Source: a virus. From it: a stretch of 23,464 nt of DNA. The notes beneath the pieces were generated by a model, which was not told the DNA's origin, did not search any database, and saw only the letters and a list, made by a program, of their open reading frames with translations. Shown one piece after another: positions 18,301 to 23,410 of this stretch. The position numbers and the translations under genes were made by a program. Position 1 is the first letter of the stretch. Every line of letters starts with the position of its first letter. Where the stretch lies: IMG/VR virus record IMGVR_UViG_3300031622_000025, positions 1-23,464 of that record; one strand, given 5' to 3'.

Positions 18301-18551
18301 TAAGAAACTTCTTACCGTTGTGGATGAGAACTGCTCAAGAGGGCCAGTTACAAGAATTAGGCTATGTTTCTGCAGTTCCACTATGTTATACATTAAAGGG
18401 TAAAAGTAAAATTATTAAAAATGCTGTAGATTATCAAGCATTTGACTTTACTCAATTAAATTTTGACATAGATAGATATATTATAGATAATACTACAGGA
18501 AACACAGCTGAACAATATTTGCTATTCGCAAATTACCAGTTTAACATTTAA
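15339..18551 (+). CDS. Large virion structural protein with Ig-like (He_PIG-type) motifs
   Basis: This 1070-residue protein has at least four signatures of putative Ig or cadherin-like domains, LPxG(L/I/M)xL followed by a glycine-containing turn: near residues 48 (LPLGMVLQDNSITG), 153 (LPPGITLTTDGKLIG), 329 (LPEGLSLDTITGEIAG) and 649 (LPPGLTLLLDGSISG). Each is followed by a YEF/YKF(x)V beta strand. The C-terminal part (LPLWMRTAQEG near 990; NFDIDRYIIDNTTGN near 1045; LLFANYQFN at the end) is of a type I recall from T4-like cyanophage structural proteins. Ig-like domains on virions often give weak adhesion to surface glycans. A late promoter and an AGGA ribosome-binding site precede the gene. 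The exact virion location is unknown; a tail or baseplate accessory is likely. Confidence 0.78.
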   Translation: MAVFWTQFSGQTLGTLVEGVSTTVDLPLDLSVVADDSTLYTVTHISGELPLGMVLQDNSITGTPREVSRDTEYKFVLRATYNSTINDRTFIIKVTGPDTPTWNTAAGLLPVGQNNAFYILDNSPIDFQLIAEDSDTIAGQKLEYFIGSEDGVLPPGITLTTDGKLIGIVDPILAIEKRIDSGNYDISNFDNIAYDYGVRSSNGFDSFFYDTTIYDLSIPTRSPRKLSRNYEFVVSVNDGDTISRRTFKIYVVGDDFVRVDNTLMEVDTGVFTADNTHIRIPLWLTPRDFGYRRANNYVTLFLDTLDTNELLGIMSYSLQEVNDDGTTSTLPEGLSLDTITGEIAGRVPYQPSVTKEYKFTVKASRVGPTTTKQYVTLAIYEDIAFGASVLKVTKNQDVSLLIGSQIVIDEKSYTITKADTTISTAYDELSLGENLTVSTFENALPGQQVIKIKKLGLPYITNIIGKTLIFGDYSYTISSVDINQKVYRCRIPHVSTTFNSDNSKIYWEEVVGASTTGVTDWHHEANYALDDLIKYNSTMFENITVSTNIVTTIYAGAVTPIELIPLYTTRIVKKGELFDFNLYSSQANETAEANKTFTVKTLGDVDSRITWITPQNFTDISANYISNLQVVATSSVVSARVMYSLTKGKLPPGLTLLLDGSISGKVKTFNDTNGIGLTQFDKGVFILDGNKSTVDRKFIFEITVQDQFGYSKTTREFNITVGDPDNKTYSDIFARPLFKQTQRSLFNTFISNTEIFNPSYIYRPDDPNFGIQRKINMLIYSGIETKTIDHYVAAIAKNHKRKNFKLGNIKTAVAKTPGTQDIVYEVVYLEVIDPYLPTAGEVRKSIQIDTKTKLLTSESQYGDKPAPFISFNFEERNLGDSTANTLQIIPVGGSISVLQRTGTEVVSGQNNEILIGLRDLSTVTFPATISAYVADKTATSPWYLESVNTNVIKVDSNAISSDQRNDSKRYISNLKNMRDNIADSGITVRNFLPLWMRTAQEGQLQELGYVSAVPLCYTLKGKSKIIKNAVDYQAFDFTQLNFDIDRYIIDNTTGNTAEQYLLFANYQFNI
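18463..18491 (+). promoter_or_regulatory. Possible sigma-70 promoter inside a structural gene
   Basis: TTGACA (18463-18468), 17 bases, then GATAAT (18486-18491) matches 11 of 12 consensus bases with ideal spacing. It lies in coding sequence about 100 bases before the gene at 18594. Because the DNA is AT-rich, a chance match is quite possible; only a mapped transcript start near 18498 would establish it. Confidence 0.3.
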
Positions 18552-18555
18552 AAGC

Positions 18556-18574
18556 AATAAATACTATATAAATA
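18556..18574 (+). promoter_or_regulatory. Tandem T4-type late promoters (AATAAATA and TATAAATA)
   Basis: Two octamers lie in the 42-base gap after the Ig-like protein gene: AATAAATA at 18556-18563 and the exact T4 late consensus TATAAATA at 18567-18574. The second is 19 bases before the ATG at 18594, in line with the spacing of the other late octamers here. AGGAG at 18580-18584 is the ribosome-binding site. Confidence 0.65.
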
Positions 18575-18593
18575 AAGATAGGAGAGATCATAA

Positions 18594-19154
18594 ATGGCTA
18601 GTAACATACTTACAACTGATATAAACGAATTATATCCAGTTGCTGGATCTGATAATGATAGTCAGGGATTTAGAGATAACTTCCGTCTAGTTAAAACAGG
18701 ATTAGCAACAGCAGCAACAGAAATAACTTCGTTGCAAACTACATCTGCAAAGTTAAATGCAGAAAATGACTTTAACGGAAATGTAATAAGAGAAGCAAAC
18801 TTTATTGCTAATTCAGAAGAAGCATATGTAACTGACGAAGTAACAGCAAGTCAAGACTTAAGATTTGTAAACGGTAACTATCAAGTTATCACAGTAGGTG
18901 CTGATGTTACATTAACACTAACTGATTGGCCAGCTACTGGCAAATTAGGAAAAATACGCTGTGCTGTTAAAGGCGACGGAGTTTCTAGATTAATTACATT
19001 CTCTGCAGGCCCTAATAGAGTATTAAAAACAGATACAAATTGGCCAGTTAGTTTTCTAGCTGTTAGTGAAACTGATCCAATCTTTATAGATCTTTGGTCA
19101 AGTGACGCTGGCTTAACAGTATACGGTCAGTATCATGGACAATTCACTGTTTAA
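18594..19154 (+). CDS. gp10-related small structural protein
   Basis: This 186-residue protein has an N-terminal segment (INELYPVAGSDNDSQGFRDN then FRLVKTGL, residues 10-37) that is a variant of the gp10-type GDxLRxAFxKINxNF motif. The following ITSLQTTSAKLN stretch is probably a short coiled coil. The C-terminal ~100 residues form a beta domain (YQVITVGADVTLTLTDWP, then GKIRCAVKGDG, then ITFSAG, ending FIDLWSS...GQYHG). This resembles, in strand pattern, the second part of the T4 gp10 N-terminal region; the similarity is by eye only. A consensus late promoter precedes it. Its last 20 bases overlap the next gene. Probably a baseplate or fibre-attachment protein. Confidence 0.68.
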   Translation: MASNILTTDINELYPVAGSDNDSQGFRDNFRLVKTGLATAATEITSLQTTSAKLNAENDFNGNVIREANFIANSEEAYVTDEVTASQDLRFVNGNYQVITVGADVTLTLTDWPATGKLGKIRCAVKGDGVSRLITFSAGPNRVLKTDTNWPVSFLAVSETDPIFIDLWSSDAGLTVYGQYHGQFTV

Positions 19155-19377
19155 TCCATTAATAGATTCTTTATCGGATCTTTCAGTAAACGAACTAACT
19201 AATAAAATTGACGAACTTTCTCGTAAGTATTTTATGTCTAGTAATCCTGACATACAACTTCAGATACAGTTAATACTAGAAATGTATAACTCTGAGCTTA
19301 CAGTAAGACAATCTAAAGACATGAAAAATATCGAAAATGGCGATAAAAGTCTTGACAATCTGATTAATATCAGTTAA
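19135..19377 (+). CDS. Conserved-type small helical protein, function unknown
   Basis: This 80-residue protein is mostly predicted helix: LFNPLIDSLSDLSVNELTNK, then ELSRKYF, then a DIQLQIQLILEMYNSE helix and a charged tail ending DNLINIS. I recall similar small proteins in T4-like cyanophages, but no function. The ATG lies 20 bases inside the preceding gene in another frame and has no clear ribosome-binding site, so expression may depend on translational coupling to that gene. No catalytic residues or membrane segments are visible. Confidence 0.65.
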   Translation: MDNSLFNPLIDSLSDLSVNELTNKIDELSRKYFMSSNPDIQLQIQLILEMYNSELTVRQSKDMKNIENGDKSLDNLINIS

Positions 19378-19386
19378 ACTATATAT

Positions 19387-19908
19387 ATGCTTATGAAAAC
19401 AGATACCCTAGGAATACCACGATTCTCTAATCGCGACTTAATTGACATGATCTATAGTGGCCATGTGGATAAATGTCATGTGGTACTTTGTGACGAAAGT
19501 GATGATATTAATAAATTTAATACAGTAATGTCAGAACAAGGACTTCCTACACTTACAAAATATATTCCAATTGACGTAGACGAAAAGACATTTGATAGTG
19601 CGTTACAATCAGAATGGTTTATGCCTAAGGAGTACAAAGAACTAAATGTACATAATTATGTATTAACAAAGTGTAAAACACAAGAAGAAACTGCAAGGTG
19701 TGCAACAGAACTTGCAGAATATGATGGTAGAGGTATGATACCGTTATTACAGTATATGATTTACCTTGTAGACTTTATGCGTGAAAATAATATTATTTGG
19801 GGTGTAGGTAGAGGTAGTAGTGTAGCAAGTTATGTGCTATACTTAATAGGCGTACATAGAATTAATTCAATCCAGTTTGACCTGGACTGGAGAGAGTTCC
19901 TGAGATAA
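19387..19908 (+). CDS. PolIII-alpha (DnaE/PolC)-like fragment protein without catalytic site
   Basis: This 173-residue protein ends in a clear match to the start of the C-family DNA polymerase palm: a helix (LLQYMIYLVDFMRENNI), then G-V-GRGS (GRGS at 141-144), then ASYVLYLIGV, then FDLDWREFLR. In E. coli DnaE the equivalent segment is [20 protein letters not shown] followed by FDLLFERFLNP, and the catalytic P-D-F-D-V-D motif comes next. Here translation stops at the equivalent of ERFL, so the metal-binding aspartates are absent and it cannot be a polymerase alone. T4-like phages normally use a family-B polymerase (gp43). It may be an independent regulator or nucleic-acid-binding derivative; its role is unknown. 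The N-terminal ~110 residues are unrecognised. A second ATG six bases downstream (19393) is an alternative start; no clear ribosome-binding site is seen for either. Confidence 0.75.
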   Translation: MLMKTDTLGIPRFSNRDLIDMIYSGHVDKCHVVLCDESDDINKFNTVMSEQGLPTLTKYIPIDVDEKTFDSALQSEWFMPKEYKELNVHNYVLTKCKTQEETARCATELAEYDGRGMIPLLQYMIYLVDFMRENNIIWGVGRGSSVASYVLYLIGVHRINSIQFDLDWREFLR

Positions 19909-19936
19909 GTAAGTATATAACTAAGGAGGTATTACA

Positions 19937-20320
19937 ATGCCAATGAAAGCACAAGGACGCACAGTTTACAAATCAATGCAAGGTAAGCAGATTGATATGG
20001 ACATGTTACGTCAAAGAAATGAACTTACTCAAGCAGTAGGTAATGCAAAAGTCAACGCCCGGGGCGATGAAATAGGCCCAGGTGGTAAAATTACTCGAAA
20101 GAAAGAAGACGTTCTAAGAGAATACTATGAAAATTCTTCTAGTATGCCTGATGAGGTAGCCGTTAAAAAGCCAACTTCTGAAGAAATAGAAGAACAAATA
20201 ATAGTTGCAGCTAAAACAACTGCAAAAACTACGAAAGCTACAACAGAGCCTGTTAAAAAAGATTTAACAGACGACTGGGAAGAAGACGAATCTGGAAATT
20301 TTGTAAAAAAAGGTGACTAA
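19937..20320 (+). CDS. Charged protein of unknown function
   Basis: This 127-residue protein is very hydrophilic. The first half is basic with a GRTVYKSMQGKQIDMDMLRQ segment and a Gly/Asn-rich turn (NARGDEIGPGGKI, near residues 40-53); the last 60 residues are Lys/Glu/Thr-rich and end in an acidic patch (DDWEEDESG). I recall similar short proteins in T4-like marine phages without a known function. The ribosome-binding site AAGGAGG (19923-19929), 7 bases before ATG, is the strongest in the window and implies high expression. The stop overlaps the next start (TAATG). The composition would fit a nucleic-acid-binding or small virion protein; this is a guess. Confidence 0.72.
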   Translation: MPMKAQGRTVYKSMQGKQIDMDMLRQRNELTQAVGNAKVNARGDEIGPGGKITRKKEDVLREYYENSSSMPDEVAVKKPTSEEIEEQIIVAAKTTAKTTKATTEPVKKDLTDDWEEDESGNFVKKGD

Positions 20321-20733
20321 TGACTAGTGTAATAAAAGGCCAATTACGGCCTATTAAAGACAAGGTACTTGTAAGTCACATGTACTTTGGAGAACAAAAA
20401 ACTAAATCAGGTCTTATTATTAAAGACGACAACGGTACAACTCGAGGAATTTATCCTCGTTGGGGTAAAGTGTATGCTAAAGGTCCTACTAATAAAGAAG
20501 ATTACAATGTTGGAGATTGGGTTTTAATTATGCACGGACGCTGGACTCGAGGAATTAATCTTGAAGATGGAGATTCTGAGAAAGAAGTCCGTATGATAGA
20601 AAACGAAAGTGTATTAGCATTTTCAGATGAAAAACCAAGTGATGTTTATATTGGAGCAGAATACGCAGATGGCGAACATGCTACTGTAGATCCAAGTTCA
20701 TTTGTAAATTCGTCGGGAGCATTAGCACAATGA
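20320..20733 (+). CDS. GroES/gp31-like co-chaperonin
   Basis: Residues 9-105 have the GroES order: LRPIKDKVLV (the R-P-x-x-D-x-V strand), a mobile-loop region GEQKTKSGLII with the terminal hydrophobic tripeptide (LII, 32-34) that binds GroEL, then RG...WGKVYAKGP, then YNVGDWVLI and a final strand near ESVLAF. The SGLII end of the loop resembles that of T4 gp31, which replaces GroES when the host GroEL folds the major capsid protein. At 137 residues it is longer than GroES (about 97) and T4 gp31 (111), with an extra ~30-residue polar tail. AAAGGTG lies just before the start; the end overlaps the mazG-like gene by four bases (ATGA). Replacement of host GroES is inferred from the family. Confidence 0.8.
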   Translation: MTSVIKGQLRPIKDKVLVSHMYFGEQKTKSGLIIKDDNGTTRGIYPRWGKVYAKGPTNKEDYNVGDWVLIMHGRWTRGINLEDGDSEKEVRMIENESVLAFSDEKPSDVYIGAEYADGEHATVDPSSFVNSSGALAQ

Positions 20734-21143
20734 GCAAGCAAATAGACCTTAACAAGTATAAAGAATTTGTAGATGCTGTTACCAGCGACGAAAGCAAGAA
20801 TAACGATAATTTTACTAACCGTTGGGTAACACTAGTTAATCAACGTGATGTTGATATGCCAAGATTAGTAACTGCTTCTATGGGATTGGGTGCTGAATCA
20901 GGCGAGTTTACTGAAGTAGTCAAAAAGATTATGTTCCAAGGCAAGCCTTTAGATGCTGATAATATCTTTCATATGCAACGTGAACTAGGCGATATCATGT
21001 GGTATTGGATGCAGGGTTGTATGGCTTTAAATATTGATCCAAACGAAGTTATTCAAATGAATATTGATAAACTTAAAGCACGTTACCCAGGTGGCGACTT
21101 TGATGCACACTACAGTGAAAACAGACAAGACGGTGATGTTTAA
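20730..21143 (+). CDS. MazG-like nucleotide pyrophosphohydrolase
   Basis: This 137-residue all-alpha protein carries the MazG/dUTPase-2 metal-binding signature: E56-S-G-E59 followed, 25 residues later, by E85-L-G-D88, in GLGAESGEFTEVVKK and MQRELGDIMWYW. A downstream ALNIDPNEVIQMNIDKLKAR helix is also typical. MazG-type enzymes hydrolyse (d)NTPs to the monophosphate and pyrophosphate. Phage versions have been proposed to clean non-canonical nucleotides or alter ppGpp signalling; substrate here is not deducible. GGGAG (20715-20719) and the ATGA overlap suggest coupling to the co-chaperonin gene. It is the last gene before the promoter/hairpin at 21151-21214. Confidence 0.85.
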   Translation: MSKQIDLNKYKEFVDAVTSDESKNNDNFTNRWVTLVNQRDVDMPRLVTASMGLGAESGEFTEVVKKIMFQGKPLDADNIFHMQRELGDIMWYWMQGCMALNIDPNEVIQMNIDKLKARYPGGDFDAHYSENRQDGDV

Positions 21144-21150
21144 TTAAAAA

Positions 21151-21214
21151 GAACTTGACTTCTTCAACTTTATACGTTATAATATACATATAAAGTTTGA
21201 AGGAGTCTAGTTTT
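21151..21214 (+). repeat. Long inverted repeat spanning promoter and ribosome-binding site
   Basis: The left arm 21157-21174 (GACTTCTTCAACTTTATA) is complementary to the right arm 21189-21207 except for one T-G wobble and one unpaired T at 21196. Pairing extends outward past one T-T mismatch (21156/21208) through 21152-21155 with 21209-21212. That gives about 22 pairs around a 14-base loop (21175-21188) which contains the -10 box. The right arm includes the AAGGAG ribosome-binding site (21200-21205) of the exonuclease gene. RNA crossing the whole element would hide that site, while RNA started at the internal promoter lacks the left arm. It may also act as a weak terminator (TTTT at 21211-21214). 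Confidence 0.8.
21155..21183 (+). promoter_or_regulatory. Sigma-70-type promoter (TTGACT-N17-TATAAT)
   Basis: The -35 box TTGACT (21155-21160) matches five of six consensus bases; the -10 box TATAAT (21178-21183) is perfect, and the spacer is the optimal 17 bases. It lies in the 69-base gap after the MazG-like gene, in front of the exonuclease-clamp loader-ferredoxin operon. A start near 21190 would give a leader of about 23 bases with AAGGAG seven bases before the TTG codon. It is probably an early promoter used by unmodified host RNA polymerase, in contrast to the late octamers of the structural genes. Confidence 0.82.
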
Positions 21215-21749
21215 GACAATACACGCTACAATCGATTTAGAAACACTTGATACATCTCCAAGTGCGACTGTACTAAGTTTAGGTGCAGTTAAGTTCAATC
21301 CGCTTAATACAAGTGAACCCCATTCAGAATTATACATTAAAATAGATATTGACGAGCAAGACAGCTTAGGCCGTACAGCATCTGATAGCACTATTGAATG
21401 GTGGGGTAAACAAGATCCTAAAGTAATGGAAGAAGCATTTGATCCTAATAATAGAGTTAGTGTAAGTGACACTCTAAAACAGATTAATAAATGGATGGTC
21501 GGTGTTGATATACTTTGGGGACAAGGTTACGGTTTTGATATGACTATATTAGAACACATGTATAGGGTCGCTGGCGTTCCTATACCTTGGAACTTTTGGA
21601 TTGTACGTGACAGTCGTACACTATTTGGGTTATGTGAAAAGGACCCAAGGAAGTTAATGCAAACTGATCTTCACAATGCATTAGCAGACGCATACTTTCA
21701 GGCTAAATCAATACAAGTAGCATATAAAGAACTAGGAGTTAAAAAATGA
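21213..21749 (+). CDS. dexA: DexA-like DEDDh 3'-5' exonuclease
   Basis: This 178-residue protein has the DnaQ/exonuclease fold motifs: ExoI I-D8-L-E10-T; ExoII WGQGYGFDM with D109; ExoIII H154-N-A-L-A-D159, making it DEDDh. The STIEWWGKQ segment (59-67) is shared with T4 DexA (STIEWWKNQ), as are the W-Q-G-x-x-FD core and the R-D-x-R-T near 132. T4 DexA (227 residues) degrades single-stranded DNA; this copy is shorter, chiefly at the C-terminus. The start is TTG at 21213: AAGGAG (21200-21205) lies seven bases before it, and the next ATG (21423) would remove the ExoI motif. It is the first gene after the sigma-70 promoter and its ribosome-binding site lies in the inverted repeat. The stop overlaps the next gene by four bases. 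Confidence 0.85.
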   Translation: MTIHATIDLETLDTSPSATVLSLGAVKFNPLNTSEPHSELYIKIDIDEQDSLGRTASDSTIEWWGKQDPKVMEEAFDPNNRVSVSDTLKQINKWMVGVDILWGQGYGFDMTILEHMYRVAGVPIPWNFWIVRDSRTLFGLCEKDPRKLMQTDLHNALADAYFQAKSIQVAYKELGVKK

Positions 21750-21964
21750 ATACTATAATACTAGTAACTATAGTAGCAGGTAATATTGTGAGCTCAGCAA
21801 CATTTGGAACACTAAATGAATGCACACAAGCTAGAGATGTAGTTATGTCACAAGACAATATATCTGCGTACTGCACATACAAGCAAGTTGAACCCGATCA
21901 TACTAAAGATGTGTTTAAATTATTTGGTCGAATGATCCAAGAAATAGGAGAACTAGAAAAATAA
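21746..21964 (+). CDS. Small two-cysteine protein, function unknown
   Basis: This 72-residue protein starts with a hydrophobic stretch (IILVTIVAGNIV, residues 4-15) that may be a beta strand rather than a signal peptide, because no charged n-region precedes it. A helix and a second strand follow, with C26 and C43 placed to form a disulphide or thiol pair (LNECTQARD and SAYCTYK); the tail is helical and charged. AGGAG at 21734-21738 and an ATGA overlap indicate coupling to the exonuclease gene; the stop overlaps the clamp-loader start. Small proteins of this pattern occur in phages and bacteria without assigned function, as far as I recall. Confidence 0.65.
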   Translation: MNTIILVTIVAGNIVSSATFGTLNECTQARDVVMSQDNISAYCTYKQVEPDHTKDVFKLFGRMIQEIGELEK

Positions 21965-22878
21965 TGAAAGAATTATGGGTAGAAAAATATCGTCCTAAAA
22001 CAGTTGCAGGATATGTATTTAAAGATAATGCACAACGCAGTCAAGTAAACACTTGGATTAAAGATAAGACTATTCCGCATTTGCTGTTTAGTGGTAATGC
22101 AGGTATTGGTAAGACTACCCTTGCTAAACTATTGTTTAACGAGCTTGACATAAATGATTTAGATGTATTAGAAATTAATGCAAGTCGTACAAATAGTGTT
22201 GACGATGTACGTGATAAGATTGTAAATTTTGTACAGATGATTCCGTTTGGGGATTTCAAAGTTGTATTACTTGACGAGGCAGATTATTTAAGTCCAAATG
22301 CACAAGCTGCACTACGTGGAGTGATGGAAGAATATCACACTACATCAAGATTTATTTTAACATGTAACTATCCTAACAGAATTATTCCTGCACTACACAG
22401 TCGTTGTCAAGGCTTTCATATTGCTAAGATTGATCAAACAGAGTTTACTGCAAGAGTTGCAGAGATTTTGATTGCAGAAGGCGTAGTTCCAAACTTAGAT
22501 ATCTTAGACACATACGTAAAAGCAACTTATCCAGATTTGCGTAAATGCATTAATATGGTACAGATGAACGTACAGGATAAAAGTTTGCTTAAACCAAATG
22601 AAGGTGATTCTGGTGCAAGTGACTGGAAACTTGATATGGTAGAATTATTTAAAGCAGGCAAGATTCAAGAAGCACGTAAGTTACTATGTGGATCTGTACG
22701 ACCAGAAGAAATGGAAGAAATTTATCGCTGGCTATATGATAACATTGAACTGTTTGGAGATGACACACAACAAGATACAGCAGTCTTAACTATTAAACAA
22801 GGGTTAGTAGATCATACGTTAGTTGCAGATCCAGAAATCAATCTAGCAGCAACGTTAATTAGACTTGCGAGAATATAA
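21964..22878 (+). CDS. 44: Sliding-clamp loader large subunit (gp44-like AAA+ ATPase)
   Basis: This 304-residue protein is an RFC-family AAA+ ATPase close in length to T4 gp44 (319). Motifs in order: an N-terminal [11 protein letters not shown] (RFC box II-like), Walker A GNAGIGKT (44-51), Walker B VVLLDEAD (D104, E105), sensor 1 LTCN (N135), the SRC arginine-finger motif (S146, R147, C148), and sensor 2-like [12 protein letters not shown] helical collar domain follows. With gp62 it should load the gp45 clamp for replication, and in T4 the clamp also activates late transcription. AGGAG lies about 13 bases before the ATG, and both ends overlap neighbours by one base (TAATG). No gp62-like gene follows in this window; a ferredoxin gene is there instead. 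Confidence 0.92.
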   Translation: MKELWVEKYRPKTVAGYVFKDNAQRSQVNTWIKDKTIPHLLFSGNAGIGKTTLAKLLFNELDINDLDVLEINASRTNSVDDVRDKIVNFVQMIPFGDFKVVLLDEADYLSPNAQAALRGVMEEYHTTSRFILTCNYPNRIIPALHSRCQGFHIAKIDQTEFTARVAEILIAEGVVPNLDILDTYVKATYPDLRKCINMVQMNVQDKSLLKPNEGDSGASDWKLDMVELFKAGKIQEARKLLCGSVRPEEMEEIYRWLYDNIELFGDDTQQDTAVLTIKQGLVDHTLVADPEINLAATLIRLARI

Positions 22879-23234
22879 TGACATACTTAGTAAACGACGA
22901 TTGTATTAAATGTAAACACATGGATTGCGTAGAAGTTTGTCCTGTAGATTGTTTTTACGAAGGTGAAAATATGTTAGTAATTAATCCAGATGAATGTATT
23001 GACTGTGGTGTATGTGAACCTGAGTGTCCAACAAATGCTATATTAGCAGACAACGCTTTTAGTACTCCAGAAGAATCATTAAAATGGTTAGACGTTAATA
23101 CAAAATATTCAGCACTATGGCCAAACATTACAGTGTTTCGTCCTGAAGATGTCCCCTCAGATGCTAAAGAATGGGATGGAGTACCTAATAAATATGAAAA
23201 TCACTTTAGTGAAAAACCAGGTAAAGGTGATTAA
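22878..23234 (+). CDS. fdxA: 7Fe ferredoxin, FdxA/FdI type
   Basis: This 118-residue protein aligns along its length with Azotobacter vinelandii ferredoxin I (106 residues). All nine cysteines of that protein's two motifs are present at the same spacing: C9, C12, C17, C21, C25, C40, C43, C46 and C50. By that template C9, C17 and C50 hold the [3Fe-4S] cluster; C21, C40, C43 and C46 hold the [4Fe-4S] cluster; C12 and C25 are free. [14 protein letters not shown] and NPDECIDC are nearly identical to FdI, and WPNIT (81-85) and W-D-GV (99-102) match its C-terminal part. It is a cytoplasmic one-electron carrier. The start overlaps the clamp-loader stop (TAATG), so it is in the replication operon. 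It looks like a host-derived auxiliary gene; its redox partner is not shown. Confidence 0.93.
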   Translation: MTYLVNDDCIKCKHMDCVEVCPVDCFYEGENMLVINPDECIDCGVCEPECPTNAILADNAFSTPEESLKWLDVNTKYSALWPNITVFRPEDVPSDAKEWDGVPNKYENHFSEKPGKGD

Positions 23235-23410
23235 TGGGTGGTCGAAAACAAACACGTAAAGATTTTTCAGGAAACTTAATTAAAATAAGTATGCTTGAGC
23301 AAGAGATTGCTTATGCACAATCACAATTAAAAGAACATGATACAGGACATATACATACTGCTATCAGTTGGATGAAACACAGAGTAAAGGATTTAAAGAA
23401 TGAAAGTTAA
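23234..23410 (+). CDS. 58-residue protein of unknown function
   Basis: The ATG overlaps the ferredoxin stop (TAATG) and AAAGGTG at 23223-23229 lies just before it. The 58-residue product starts [11 protein letters not shown], then has two helices (LEQEIAYAQSQLKEH and ISWMKHRVKDLKNES) likely to form a helical hairpin. It is basic and without cysteines. The stop overlaps the next gene start by 11 bases. The good ribosome-binding site and the tight coupling on both sides support a real gene; no function is recognised. Confidence 0.65.
   Translation: MGGRKQTRKDFSGNLIKISMLEQEIAYAQSQLKEHDTGHIHTAISWMKHRVKDLKNES

Noticed and set aside
19360-19373. Small palindrome CTGATTAATATCAG as a terminator after the 80-residue gene
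   Set aside because: The stem has only five pairs, is AT-rich, lies inside coding sequence and has no T-run after it.
19893-19921. Possible promoter with TATAAC (19916-19921) before the gene at 19937
   Set aside because: No acceptable -35 box lies 16-18 bases upstream; in this AT-rich DNA a lone -10-like hexamer is not evidence.
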